This document shows positions 5,731-13,446 of a DNA stretch of 15,564 bases, piece after piece. Source of the stretch: Anaerolineae bacterium (lineage in GTDB: Bacteria > Chloroflexota > Anaerolineae > UBA4142); contig JAOACU010000032.1 in NCBI GenBank assembly GCA_026417715.1, forward strand, positions 1-15,564. The letters are read 5' to 3'. Both the position numbers and the translations under genes were made by a program. A model generated the notes under the pieces. It did not search any database, had not been told where the DNA came from, and was given only the letters and a program-made list of their open reading frames with translations. Numbering within the stretch: position 1 is the first letter of the stretch; every line of letters starts with the position of its first letter.

Positions 5731-8700
5731 ATGAATCTCGCCAATCTGTCAATCAGACAACCGGTCTTTGTCTCGATGATGATGGCGGTGCTCGTCGTCG
5801 TTGGCTATATGGGGTTTCAACGCCTCCCCGTTGACCTGTTCCCCGAAACGTCGAACCCGACGGTCTCGGTGTCCACGACGTATGCGGGCGCGGGTCCAGC
5901 AGAGGTGCAACGTCAAATCACGCAACCCCTGGAAGATGCGTTGAGTACGCTGAACGGCGTGGTCAACATTCGTTCGACTTCGCGCGAAAACTCTTCCCAA
6001 ATCAACGTTGAGTTCACGTTGGAGACGGATCCCAAAGTCGCGTTCGATTTGGTACGCGAGCGCGTCGCGCGCGTCCAACGCAGTTTGCCCAGCGGCGCGG
6101 ATCAACCGGTCGTGCAACGATTCGATGCCGGGGCACAAGCCGTTCTCACGTTCACCGTCGCCGATGCGGCTGGCAAAATGAAGTCGTGGGAACTGCGCAA
6201 CTTGGTGGAGAATCAAATCCTGCCGCGCCTTTTGCGCGTGGAAGGTGTTGCCGATGCGAGCGTGTCTGGTGGACAACAACGCCAAATCGCTGTGGACTTG
6301 GACCTGGATGCATTGCGCTTGCATCGCATCTCACTGCAACAAATCACTTCGGCGATTCGCAGTGAGAACCAAAGTGTGCCGAGTGGAAAAATCACGCAAG
6401 ACGGCACCGATTTGCTCTTGCGTACGCCCGGCGAATTCACGTCGCTGGAAGACTTGGGGAATCTGACCATCGCTAGCGCGCGCGGCACGGTGCTTCGCCT
6501 GAAAGACATTGCGACGATTCGCGATACAACCGCCGAACCCACATCCTACAGTCGGCTCAATGGCAAGGATAGCGTCGCCGTGCAAATCCGCAAACAATCG
6601 GGCTCGAACACGGTCACCGTTGCGGAGAATGCCAAAGTTGAAATCGAACGAATCAAACGCGATTTTCGCGATCTGGACATTGTCATTTCAAACGATCAAT
6701 CGAATTTCATCAAAAGATCTGTAGAAGACTCGCTCACCGATTTGGTGATGGGTGGTATTTTCGCCTCACTGGTCGTGCTATTGTTTTTCCGCGATTTGCG
6801 CAACACACTAGTCACTGTCGCGGGTTTGCCAATCATTATGATTGCAACCTTTGCCGCGATGAGCGCGATGAACTTGTCGCTGAATATGATGACCTTGCTC
6901 GCGCTCTCTCTCGCGGTTGGTTTGGTGTTGGACGATGCGATTGTGGTGCGCGAAAATATTTTCCGACATATGGAAAAGGGCTTGCCACCCAAAGAAGCCT
7001 CCGCGCAAGGAACGAATGAAGTCGCGCTCTCGGTTGTGGCAATGACGTTGACCGTTGTCTCGGTGTTCTTCCCGATTGCGTTCACGACGGGCGCGATTGG
7101 ACGTTTTTATCGCGAATTCGGATTGGCGGTCACTGCGGCAGTCCTCATCTCGCTGTTCGAGGCGTTCACGCTCGCGCCGATGCTCTCGGCATACGCCTTC
7201 AAACAACTCAAGCCCAAACCCGGTCACGCGGAAGGCGTAGGGACACACTTTGGTTGGCTCGATCGCGGTTATCGTCGTCTGTTGAGTTGGACACTGCGAC
7301 ACAGCAAGACGATGGTTGCTATCACACTTGCTATTTTTGCGATCTTGGTTTACGTGGCACCGCGTATGGAACTTTCCTTCCTGCCGCGCTTGGACAATGC
7401 GAACTTTCAAGTTGGATTGACGATGCCGCCCGGTACTGCCTTGGCAGTCACCGATGCGGAGGCGCGCAAGATCGAAGCCGCACTCTTGTCCATCGAAGGC
7501 ATTGACAACGTGTTTGCAAGTATCGGTGGTGGCAGTTCGCCCGAACGCGCCACTTTTAATGTGCAGATGAAAGATTTGAATTCGTTGCGCCGCGTCGAAC
7601 CCATCGTGCGCGAAAAATTGCGCGGTCTGGGGATTCGGGGAATGTTAGGTTTCAACTTTCAAGGTGGTATGGGCGGCGGTGGCACAACCGTTGAGCGACG
7701 CCCGATTCAAATCCATTTGCTATCCACTGGCTCTCCCGAAGAGTTGGACGCGCTTGCGCAAGAGATTATCAAAGGAATGGCAGGCATTCCCGGCTTGGCG
7801 GACATTGATCGCAGTAACGAGCCGGGCAAACCTGAACTACGCATCGTGGTAGATCGCAATCGCGCGGCAATGTTGGGTTTGAATACGGCGACTATCGGTG
7901 CGACCTTGCGCGGGCTTGTCTCTGGTGAAACTGCCTCGCGTTATCGCGAAGCCGGCAAGGAAGCCGATATTGTCGTACGTTTGCGCGCCCAAGATCGCCA
8001 GCGCTTGGAGGACATTCTCGCGCTCACCCTACCTGCTGCGGGTGGACAAGCCGTTCCATTGCAAAATGTTGCTAGCATCGTCAGCACATCGGGACCTTCG
8101 GTCATTTCGCGCTTGAATCGGCAAACGCAAATCACGATTGGCGCGAATACCGTCGGTCGCTCTCAAGCCCAAGTCGTCGCGGATATGCGCGAACGTCTTG
8201 CCCAAATGAAATTGCCCTCCGATGTCACGTGGCGTTTTGGCGGTCAGGTGCAACAGACACAATCTTCGTTGGAAATATTGCTCGGTTCGCTCACGCTTTC
8301 CGTGATCTTTATGTATATGGTGCTGGCATCGCAATTCGGTTCGTACACCCAGCCGATTGTCTTGATGCTGGCGTTGCCACTAGCCATCATTGGCGCGTTC
8401 GGCGCGCTGTTGATCACCGGCACCAATGCCGATATGACAGCAGTGATCGGCATCATCCTGCTTCTCGGCTTGGCAGTCAAGAACTCGATTCTTCTCGTAG
8501 ATTTTGCCAACCGATTACGCGCGCAAGGGATGAGCACGTACGAGGCGTTGTTGATTGCAGGTCCCACGCGCTTGCGCCCGATTCTGATGACGACATTCGC
8601 ACTGATTTTGGGAATGACGCCGGTCGCATTGGGCTTGGGTGCAGGTGGCAGTTTCCGCGCGCCGATGGCAATCGCTGTGATTGGCGGTTTGATCACCTCG

Positions 8701-8817
8701 ACTTTGCTCACACTTGTTATTGTGCCAACGTTTTACAGTTTGCTGATGACGGTGCAGGATCGCTTGTTGCGTCGCGCGCCGGCGCCGCTCCCTGCACCAT
8801 CGCCTGCATCGGAATAG
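5731..8817 (+). CDS. RND multidrug efflux transporter, HAE1/AcrB-like, copy 1
   Basis: The 1028-residue product is an inner-membrane proton-driven pump of the hydrophobe/amphiphile RND family, close to AcrB in length (1049 aa). It has the standard layout: N-terminal amphipathic segment MNLANLSIRQPVF, TM1 at about 13-30, a large external loop (31-330), TM2-TM6 (335-490), TM7 (527-545), a second external loop (546-845) and TM8-TM12 (850-1006). The TM4 proton-relay pair is D401-D402 in GLVLDDAIVVREN, and the TM10 lysine is K917 in GLAVKNSILLVDF. A short Pro/Ala tail ends the protein. The ATG has GGAGG seven bases upstream. It is preceded by adaptor 1 and followed by a palindrome and adaptor 2. 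RND2 aligns to it almost without gaps, with D401/D402 at identical positions. No TolC-like outer-membrane gene is present here. Substrate unknown. Confidence 0.95.
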   Translation: MNLANLSIRQPVFVSMMMAVLVVVGYMGFQRLPVDLFPETSNPTVSVSTTYAGAGPAEVQRQITQPLEDALSTLNGVVNIRSTSRENSSQINVEFTLETDPKVAFDLVRERVARVQRSLPSGADQPVVQRFDAGAQAVLTFTVADAAGKMKSWELRNLVENQILPRLLRVEGVADASVSGGQQRQIAVDLDLDALRLHRISLQQITSAIRSENQSVPSGKITQDGTDLLLRTPGEFTSLEDLGNLTIASARGTVLRLKDIATIRDTTAEPTSYSRLNGKDSVAVQIRKQSGSNTVTVAENAKVEIERIKRDFRDLDIVISNDQSNFIKRSVEDSLTDLVMGGIFASLVVLLFFRDLRNTLVTVAGLPIIMIATFAAMSAMNLSLNMMTLLALSLAVGLVLDDAIVVRENIFRHMEKGLPPKEASAQGTNEVALSVVAMTLTVVSVFFPIAFTTGAIGRFYREFGLAVTAAVLISLFEAFTLAPMLSAYAFKQLKPKPGHAEGVGTHFGWLDRGYRRLLSWTLRHSKTMVAITLAIFAILVYVAPRMELSFLPRLDNANFQVGLTMPPGTALAVTDAEARKIEAALLSIEGIDNVFASIGGGSSPERATFNVQMKDLNSLRRVEPIVREKLRGLGIRGMLGFNFQGGMGGGGTTVERRPIQIHLLSTGSPEELDALAQEIIKGMAGIPGLADIDRSNEPGKPELRIVVDRNRAAMLGLNTATIGATLRGLVSGETASRYREAGKEADIVVRLRAQDRQRLEDILALTLPAAGGQAVPLQNVASIVSTSGPSVISRLNRQTQITIGANTVGRSQAQVVADMRERLAQMKLPSDVTWRFGGQVQQTQSSLEILLGSLTLSVIFMYMVLASQFGSYTQPIVLMLALPLAIIGAFGALLITGTNADMTAVIGIILLLGLAVKNSILLVDFANRLRAQGMSTYEALLIAGPTRLRPILMTTFALILGMTPVALGLGAGGSFRAPMAIAVIGGLITSTLLTLVIVPTFYSLLMTVQDRLLRRAPAPLPAPSPASE

Positions 8818-8830
8818 AAAACGTTCTGGT

Positions 8831-8863
8831 AGACTTCACAGGTCTCGGAGACCTGTGAGGTCT
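8831..8863. repeat. Palindromic element with 16-bp arms
   Basis: AGACTTCACAGGTCTC (8831-8846) and GAGACCTGTGAGGTCT (8848-8863) are inverted copies around a single G, with one G-T mismatch. The element begins 14 nt after the stop of pump 1. No T-run follows, so it is a poor intrinsic terminator. It may protect the mRNA end, act as an attenuator inside the operon, or be a dispersed REP-like palindrome; which one cannot be told here. Confidence 0.8.
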
Positions 8864-8940
8864 GGACAAACCTTTTACCGTTTCCTACTACCGATGAGCG
8901 AATATCTTTGACTCTTACCTCCGTTGCAAAGGAGACTCGG

Positions 8941-10020
8941 ATGCACTCACGAAACAAAATCGTCTTCACCATCTTGATCGTCGTTTTTCTCGCCGGACTC
9001 GCGCTGGCGTGCACAGCGACTAGTCCCACTCCCGCGTCGCCCGCGGGGCCGGCGCGCGGTGCGATGTCTGGTACTCCACCACCGGGCAAGCCCGCCAGCG
9101 CGCCCAGCACACCCACGCGCGCCGCGCCAACTCCGACGCTAAGCGTGCGAGCCGCGATTTCCAAAGTGAAATTCGCTGGCACCATCGTTGCTGCAAACCA
9201 AGTCTCCCTCGCGTTTGCAACAAGTGGTCGGCTGAAGGAACTGCCCGTCGCCGAAGGAACGCGCGTATCGGCGGGAACGCTCCTTGCCGCGCTCGATACA
9301 ACGATTCTCGAAGCACAGGTCGCACAAGCCAAAGCCGCGCTCGATTTGGCAACCGCAAACTGGAAACGCGTTCAAAGCGGACCCACGAGTGATGAAATCG
9401 CGCTAGCGCGCTCGAATCTCGATCGCGCCAAAGCCGCTGTAGATCAGGCACAAGCGGCATACGATCGCGCGGGTGGCGCGGGGAATCCGTTTATCCAAAT
9501 GATGCCACAAGGCGCAGCGTTGCAACAAGCCACACTGGCGTATCAAATCGCGTTGGCACAATACAACCAAGCGGTCAATCGTCCCACCGAAACGGAACGC
9601 GAAGTGAGCAAGGCGCAACTCGCGCAAGCGCAAGCCGCGTACGATTTGGCACAACAAAGTCTGAACAATGCGCGCATCATCGCACCTTTCGACGGCGTGA
9701 TTGTTTCGGTTACGCCCAAGATCGGTGAATCGGTCAGCGCGTTCACTCCTGTCATCGTCTTTGCCGATTTGACACAAATGCAGGTACTGGCATACGTGGA
9801 CGAGACAACTTTGGCGAACATACGCGTAGATCAACCTGCTACTATCTCGGTGGATGCTTTGGGCAACCAAGTGTTCACCGGTCGCGTGAGCAAAATTGGC
9901 TTGTTGGCAACTACGACCGGCAACATCGTCAACGTGCCGGTGCGGATTGACATTGACAAGACAAACGTGCCCCTGTCACCGGGTTGGAGCGCGATTGTCG
10001 AAGTCACCACGCGACCGTGA
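8941..10020 (+). CDS. RND efflux adaptor (HlyD-type membrane fusion protein), lipoprotein, copy 2
   Basis: The 359-residue product is a second adaptor, paralogous to the one at 4641-5678. The start ATG 8941 with GGAG eight bases upstream is preferred over TTG 8908. Its signal peptide ends in the lipobox LALAC (Cys24), followed by a longer Pro/Ala/Thr-rich linker (25-68). The lipoyl halves are at about 76-120 (GRLKELPVAEGTRVSAGTLL) and 244-276 (ARIIAPFDGVIVSVTPKIGE). They flank an Ala/Gln-rich coiled-coil hairpin (121-242), and a beta-barrel follows at 280-359. Lipid anchoring instead of an uncleaved N-terminal helix, together with the flexible linker, suggests attachment to the outer leaflet of the cytoplasmic membrane. 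Pump 2 starts 138 nt downstream, across a mirrored repeat. Its stop codon lies five nt before that repeat. Confidence 0.93.
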   Translation: MHSRNKIVFTILIVVFLAGLALACTATSPTPASPAGPARGAMSGTPPPGKPASAPSTPTRAAPTPTLSVRAAISKVKFAGTIVAANQVSLAFATSGRLKELPVAEGTRVSAGTLLAALDTTILEAQVAQAKAALDLATANWKRVQSGPTSDEIALARSNLDRAKAAVDQAQAAYDRAGGAGNPFIQMMPQGAALQQATLAYQIALAQYNQAVNRPTETEREVSKAQLAQAQAAYDLAQQSLNNARIIAPFDGVIVSVTPKIGESVSAFTPVIVFADLTQMQVLAYVDETTLANIRVDQPATISVDALGNQVFTGRVSKIGLLATTTGNIVNVPVRIDIDKTNVPLSPGWSAIVEVTTRP

Positions 10021-10025
10021 ACGTA

Positions 10026-10094
10026 GACGAAGGACGGAGAACGAATGACGAAAGCCGCATTTCGGCTTTCGTCTTTGGTCTTTCGTCCTTCGTC
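10026..10094. repeat. Mirrored heptamer repeat between adaptor 2 and pump 2
   Basis: The units GACGAAG, GACGGAG, AACGAAT and GACGAAA (10026-10053) plus GCCG form the left arm. CGGC followed by TTTCGTC, TTTGGTC, TTTCGTC and CTTCGTC (10063-10094) forms the right arm. The two 32-nt arms differ at about five positions and enclose a 5-nt loop. The tract shares its word with 1204-1283. It sits inside the operon and could cause partial termination or mark an mRNA-processing or stabilising site. An ATG at 10045 lies in frame with pump 2, so the repeat could be mistaken for coding sequence. Confidence 0.9.
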
Positions 10095-10158
10095 GCTCAA
10101 AAACACAGTTCATATCTGCGAACAGCACACAGTATCTTGCATAGAAAAGGAATCCCAG

Positions 10159-13100
10159 ATGAATATTGCAAACTTTTCGATTCGGCAACCTGTTTTTATC
10201 GCGATGCTGATGCTCGCGTTGATCGTCGTCGGTTTCGTCGGGTACTCGCGACTCTCAGTGGACTTGATTCCCAACATCAACGCGCCCTACGTTTCCGTCA
10301 CCACCATCTATCCCGGCGCCACGCCCGAAGAGGTTCAACGCGCGATCAGCGAGCCGTTGGAGGAAGCACTCAGCGCGCTGAATGGCGTCAAAAATGTGAC
10401 CTCCACTTCGAGTGAAAATGTCTCCCAGATTCTCGTGGAGTTTAATCTCGAAGTGCCAGCGGCGCGCGCAGCGGAAGATGTGCGCGAAAAGGTTGCGGCA
10501 GTGCGTGGCACGTTTCCGAGCGATGCCCGTGACCCCATCATCCAACGTTTCGACTTTTCACAGATGCCGGTGATCACGTTTGCCGTCGTTGACAAAACCG
10601 GACAGATACCATCCGATCAACTGCGCCGTTTGGTGGACGATCAAATCAAGCCGCGCGTAGCGCGTCTGGAAGGCATCGCCGATGTGAATGTCAGCGGTGG
10701 GTTGGTGCGCCAAATTCAGGTGCACCTCAACTTGGATGAGATGCGCGTGCGACGCATCGCACCGCAACAAGTGATCAGCGCAATTCAAACCGAAAATCTG
10801 AATTTGCCGGGCGGTCGCATCACGGAAGGAAATCGCGATGTCATCGTCCGCACGCCCGGTAACTTTCAAAGCATTGAAGAAATCGAAAGCATCATCGTTG
10901 CCAATCCGCGCGGCGTACCCACTTACCTCAAAGACATTGCTGAAGTGAAAGATGGTTTTGCCGATGTCGAACGGTACACACGTCTCAACGGCAAAGATAC
11001 CATCGCTGTTTCGGTCATCAAACAATCGGGTGCGAACACCGTGCGCGTGGCAGATGCAGTGCGGTCTGAAATTCGACGCATCGAACGCGATTATCCCGAT
11101 TTGAGTATCACCATCGCGGACGATCAATCCGAGTTTATCAAACACGCGACCGAAGATTCCATTCTGGATTTAATTCTGGGTGGTGTCTTTGCATCGCTCG
11201 TGGTGTTCCTGTTCTTCCGAGATGTGCGCAACACGTTTGTCACCGTCATCGGTTTGCCGATCATTATGATCGGCACCTTTGCGGCGATGTACGCGGCGGG
11301 CTTGGGGTTGAATATGATTACCTTGCTCGCTCTGGCGCTGGCTGTTGGCTTGGTGATTGACGATGCGATTGTCGTGCGTGAGAATATCTTTCGGCATATG
11401 GAACGCGGTGAAGCACCCAAGCAAGCCGCCGCGAACGGTACCAACGAAGTGGCACTCGCGGTGCTAGCAATGACGTTGACTGTGCTCGCCGTCTTTTTGC
11501 CGATTGCGTTTACAACGGGGCTGATTGGTGTCTTTTTCCGCGAGTTTGGCTTGACGATTGCCTTTGCCGTTGCCATCTCGCTCTTTGAAGCATTCACACT
11601 GGCGCCGATGCTCTCGGCGTACTTGTTCAAACAACGCGTTCTGCCTCCCGGTCAGGCGCACGCCGAAGGGATGGCAAGTTCATTGGGCTGGCTCGATCGG
11701 CTGTATCGGCGCGTGCTCGTGTGGACGTTGGGACACAAGAAAATCAGCGCGCTGATTGGGCTGGTGGTGTTCCTCGCGATTCTCGGTTTGGCAATGCTGG
11801 TCGAGACATCCTTCCTGCCCACGATTGATAGCGACACGTTCACGATGGGGATTCAACTTCCGCCAGGCACACCACTGGCGCAAACCGATGCGTTAGCGCG
11901 CCAAGTAGAAGAACGTTTGAAGGATGTGCCCGATGTGAAGGATGTGTTCGTCACCGTGGGTAGTTCCTCTGCCCCCGAACGCGCGACGTTTACCGTGAAG
12001 ATGCGCACGAGTGGTTTGCTCGCCAAGAGTGAACCCGAAATTCGCAAGCGTTTTGCCGACTTGCCCGGTCTGTCGTTCAGTTTTGGGTCATCTATGGGCG
12101 GCAGTGGCACGGCGGTCACAGCGCGTCCGATTCAATTGTATGTGAGCACCACTGGGGCACTCGACGAACTCGAACAAGTTTCCAAGCAGGTGATGCAAGC
12201 CATCGCCGATGTGCCGGGCTTGGTGGATTTGGATCGCAGTTCGCAACCGGGCAAACCCGAGTTGCACATCGTGGTAGATCGTCAACGCGCTTCACGAATG
12301 GGCTTGAGCACTGCCGCTGTCGGTTCAACTGTGCGCACGCTCATCAACGGAACGACCGCGTCGCGCTATCGCGAAAAAGGACGCGAAGCGGACATTGTCG
12401 TGCGCCTGCGTCCCGAAGATCGTTCGCGCTTGGACGACATTCTTTCACTTTCGATTCCCACGGCGACCGGGCAAATCGTCCCACTGAGCAACGTGGCTTC
12501 GGTCACCACGAGCACAGGTCCGACAACGATTCGTCGTTACAATCGGCAACCGCAAGTGGTGATTGGTGCAAACTTGGTAGGACGCAATCAAAGCGCGGTA
12601 ATGCGCGATATTCGCGCGCGCTTGGATCAACTGCAATTGCCACGCGCAGTGACGGTTTCGTTCGGCGGACAAACCGAAATGATGACCGAGTCGTTCAACT
12701 CGCTGTTGTTCTCGATGATTCTCGCGGTGGTCTTTGTGTATATGGTGCTGGCATCGCAGTTTGGTTCATTCACACAACCGCTGGTGCTGATGCTTGCCCT
12801 TCCACTTTCGATCATCGGCGCGTTCCTTGCATTGTTGATCACGCGACTTGCGTTCGATATGACGGCGATGATCGGCATCATTCTACTGATGGGGTTAGTG
12901 ACCAAGAACTCGATTCTGCTCGTGGACTTTACGAATCGTCTGCGCGATCAAGGGATGAGTCGCGAAGAAGCCCTGATCACAGCGGGACCGATTCGCTTGC
13001 GTCCGATCCTGATGACCTCGCTGACGCTGATTCTGGGGATGTTGCCGGTCGCGCTGGGCTTGGGTGCGGGTGGTAGTTTCCGCGCGCCGATGGCAATCGC

Positions 13101-13242
13101 AGTGATTGGTGGTTTGATCACTTCGACTGTGTTGACCTTGTTGCTCGTGCCGGTGGCTTACAGCATTTTGGACATTCTGTTGGGACGCTTGAGCGCGCGC
13201 GCAAGTCGCACAGAAATCGCCGTATCACCGGCTAGCGATTGA
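10159..13242 (+). CDS. RND multidrug efflux transporter, HAE1/AcrB-like, copy 2
   Basis: The 1027-residue product is the paralogue of pump 1. Start ATG 10159 has AAGGAA seven bases upstream and gives the N-terminus MNIANFSIRQPVF, which matches pump 1. The longer in-frame reading from ATG 10045 would translate the mirrored repeat and is rejected. The 12-helix RND layout is complete: the TM4 pair is D401-D402 in GLVIDDAIVVREN and the TM10 lysine is K916 in GLVTKNSILLVDF. Both external loops are present at full length, so it should pump actively. By eye the two pumps share more than half their residues, most strongly in the membrane parts; the external loops that choose substrates differ more. 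Two RND genes in one operon recall heteromeric pumps such as MdtBC, but here each pump has its own adaptor. Confidence 0.95.
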   Translation: MNIANFSIRQPVFIAMLMLALIVVGFVGYSRLSVDLIPNINAPYVSVTTIYPGATPEEVQRAISEPLEEALSALNGVKNVTSTSSENVSQILVEFNLEVPAARAAEDVREKVAAVRGTFPSDARDPIIQRFDFSQMPVITFAVVDKTGQIPSDQLRRLVDDQIKPRVARLEGIADVNVSGGLVRQIQVHLNLDEMRVRRIAPQQVISAIQTENLNLPGGRITEGNRDVIVRTPGNFQSIEEIESIIVANPRGVPTYLKDIAEVKDGFADVERYTRLNGKDTIAVSVIKQSGANTVRVADAVRSEIRRIERDYPDLSITIADDQSEFIKHATEDSILDLILGGVFASLVVFLFFRDVRNTFVTVIGLPIIMIGTFAAMYAAGLGLNMITLLALALAVGLVIDDAIVVRENIFRHMERGEAPKQAAANGTNEVALAVLAMTLTVLAVFLPIAFTTGLIGVFFREFGLTIAFAVAISLFEAFTLAPMLSAYLFKQRVLPPGQAHAEGMASSLGWLDRLYRRVLVWTLGHKKISALIGLVVFLAILGLAMLVETSFLPTIDSDTFTMGIQLPPGTPLAQTDALARQVEERLKDVPDVKDVFVTVGSSSAPERATFTVKMRTSGLLAKSEPEIRKRFADLPGLSFSFGSSMGGSGTAVTARPIQLYVSTTGALDELEQVSKQVMQAIADVPGLVDLDRSSQPGKPELHIVVDRQRASRMGLSTAAVGSTVRTLINGTTASRYREKGREADIVVRLRPEDRSRLDDILSLSIPTATGQIVPLSNVASVTTSTGPTTIRRYNRQPQVVIGANLVGRNQSAVMRDIRARLDQLQLPRAVTVSFGGQTEMMTESFNSLLFSMILAVVFVYMVLASQFGSFTQPLVLMLALPLSIIGAFLALLITRLAFDMTAMIGIILLMGLVTKNSILLVDFTNRLRDQGMSREEALITAGPIRLRPILMTSLTLILGMLPVALGLGAGGSFRAPMAIAVIGGLITSTVLTLLLVPVAYSILDILLGRLSARASRTEIAVSPASD

Positions 13243-13257
13243 AACGTTAACAACACA

Positions 13258-13293
13258 CAACCCGGCTTTCGGAGTGAACCGAGAGCCGGGTTG
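13258..13293. terminator. GC-rich hairpin between convergent genes
   Basis: CAACCCGGCTTTCGG (13258-13272) and CCGAGAGCCGGGTTG (13279-13293) pair over 15 bp with one G-T wobble and a 6-nt loop. The hairpin begins 16 nt after the pump 2 stop, where a terminator for the nine-kilobase operon is expected. No clear run of T follows on either strand, so it may work as an imperfect or Rho-assisted terminator. Confidence 0.6.
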
Positions 13294-13300
13294 TGGTGTG

Positions 13301-13356
13301 TATTACGTTACGTAGTACGTATTGCGTATTACGTATTGCGTATTGCGTGTTGCGTA
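13301..13356. repeat. Tandem heptamer repeat (TTGCGTA / TTACGTA type)
   Basis: Eight adjacent 7-bp units in exact register start at 13301: TATTACG, TTACGTA, GTACGTA, TTGCGTA, TTACGTA, TTGCGTA, TTGCGTG and TTGCGTA. The array follows directly on the GC-rich hairpin. The units are in one orientation, unlike the mirrored tracts elsewhere. Confidence 0.9.
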
Positions 13357-13370
13357 TAGTTAGGACACTC

Positions 13371-13446
13371 GCGCGCTCGCTCTCTCGCTCCACGCGCGCC
13401 CGCTCCACGCGCGCTCGCGCCCTCGCTCTACGCGCACTCGCCCTAC
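13371..13446. repeat. GC-rich degenerate tandem repeat at the glycerol kinase 3' end
   Basis: On the minus strand the tract reads as variations of GCGTAGAGCGAG and GCGTGGAGCG separated by GCGCG. It starts in the last codon of the glycerol kinase: the terminal GCG TAG (alanine, stop) is followed by GGCGAG, and the same word recurs as GCGTAGAGCGAG about 15 nt on. The repeat therefore supplies or contains the stop codon. No function is known. Confidence 0.65.

Noticed and set aside
10045..10158. N-terminal extension of pump 2 from ATG 10045
   Set aside because: It would translate the mirrored repeat, has no paralogous counterpart in pump 1, and a good ribosome binding site lies before ATG 10159.
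13301..13356. CRISPR array
   Set aside because: The repeats are contiguous 7-bp units without spacers, and there are no cas genes.
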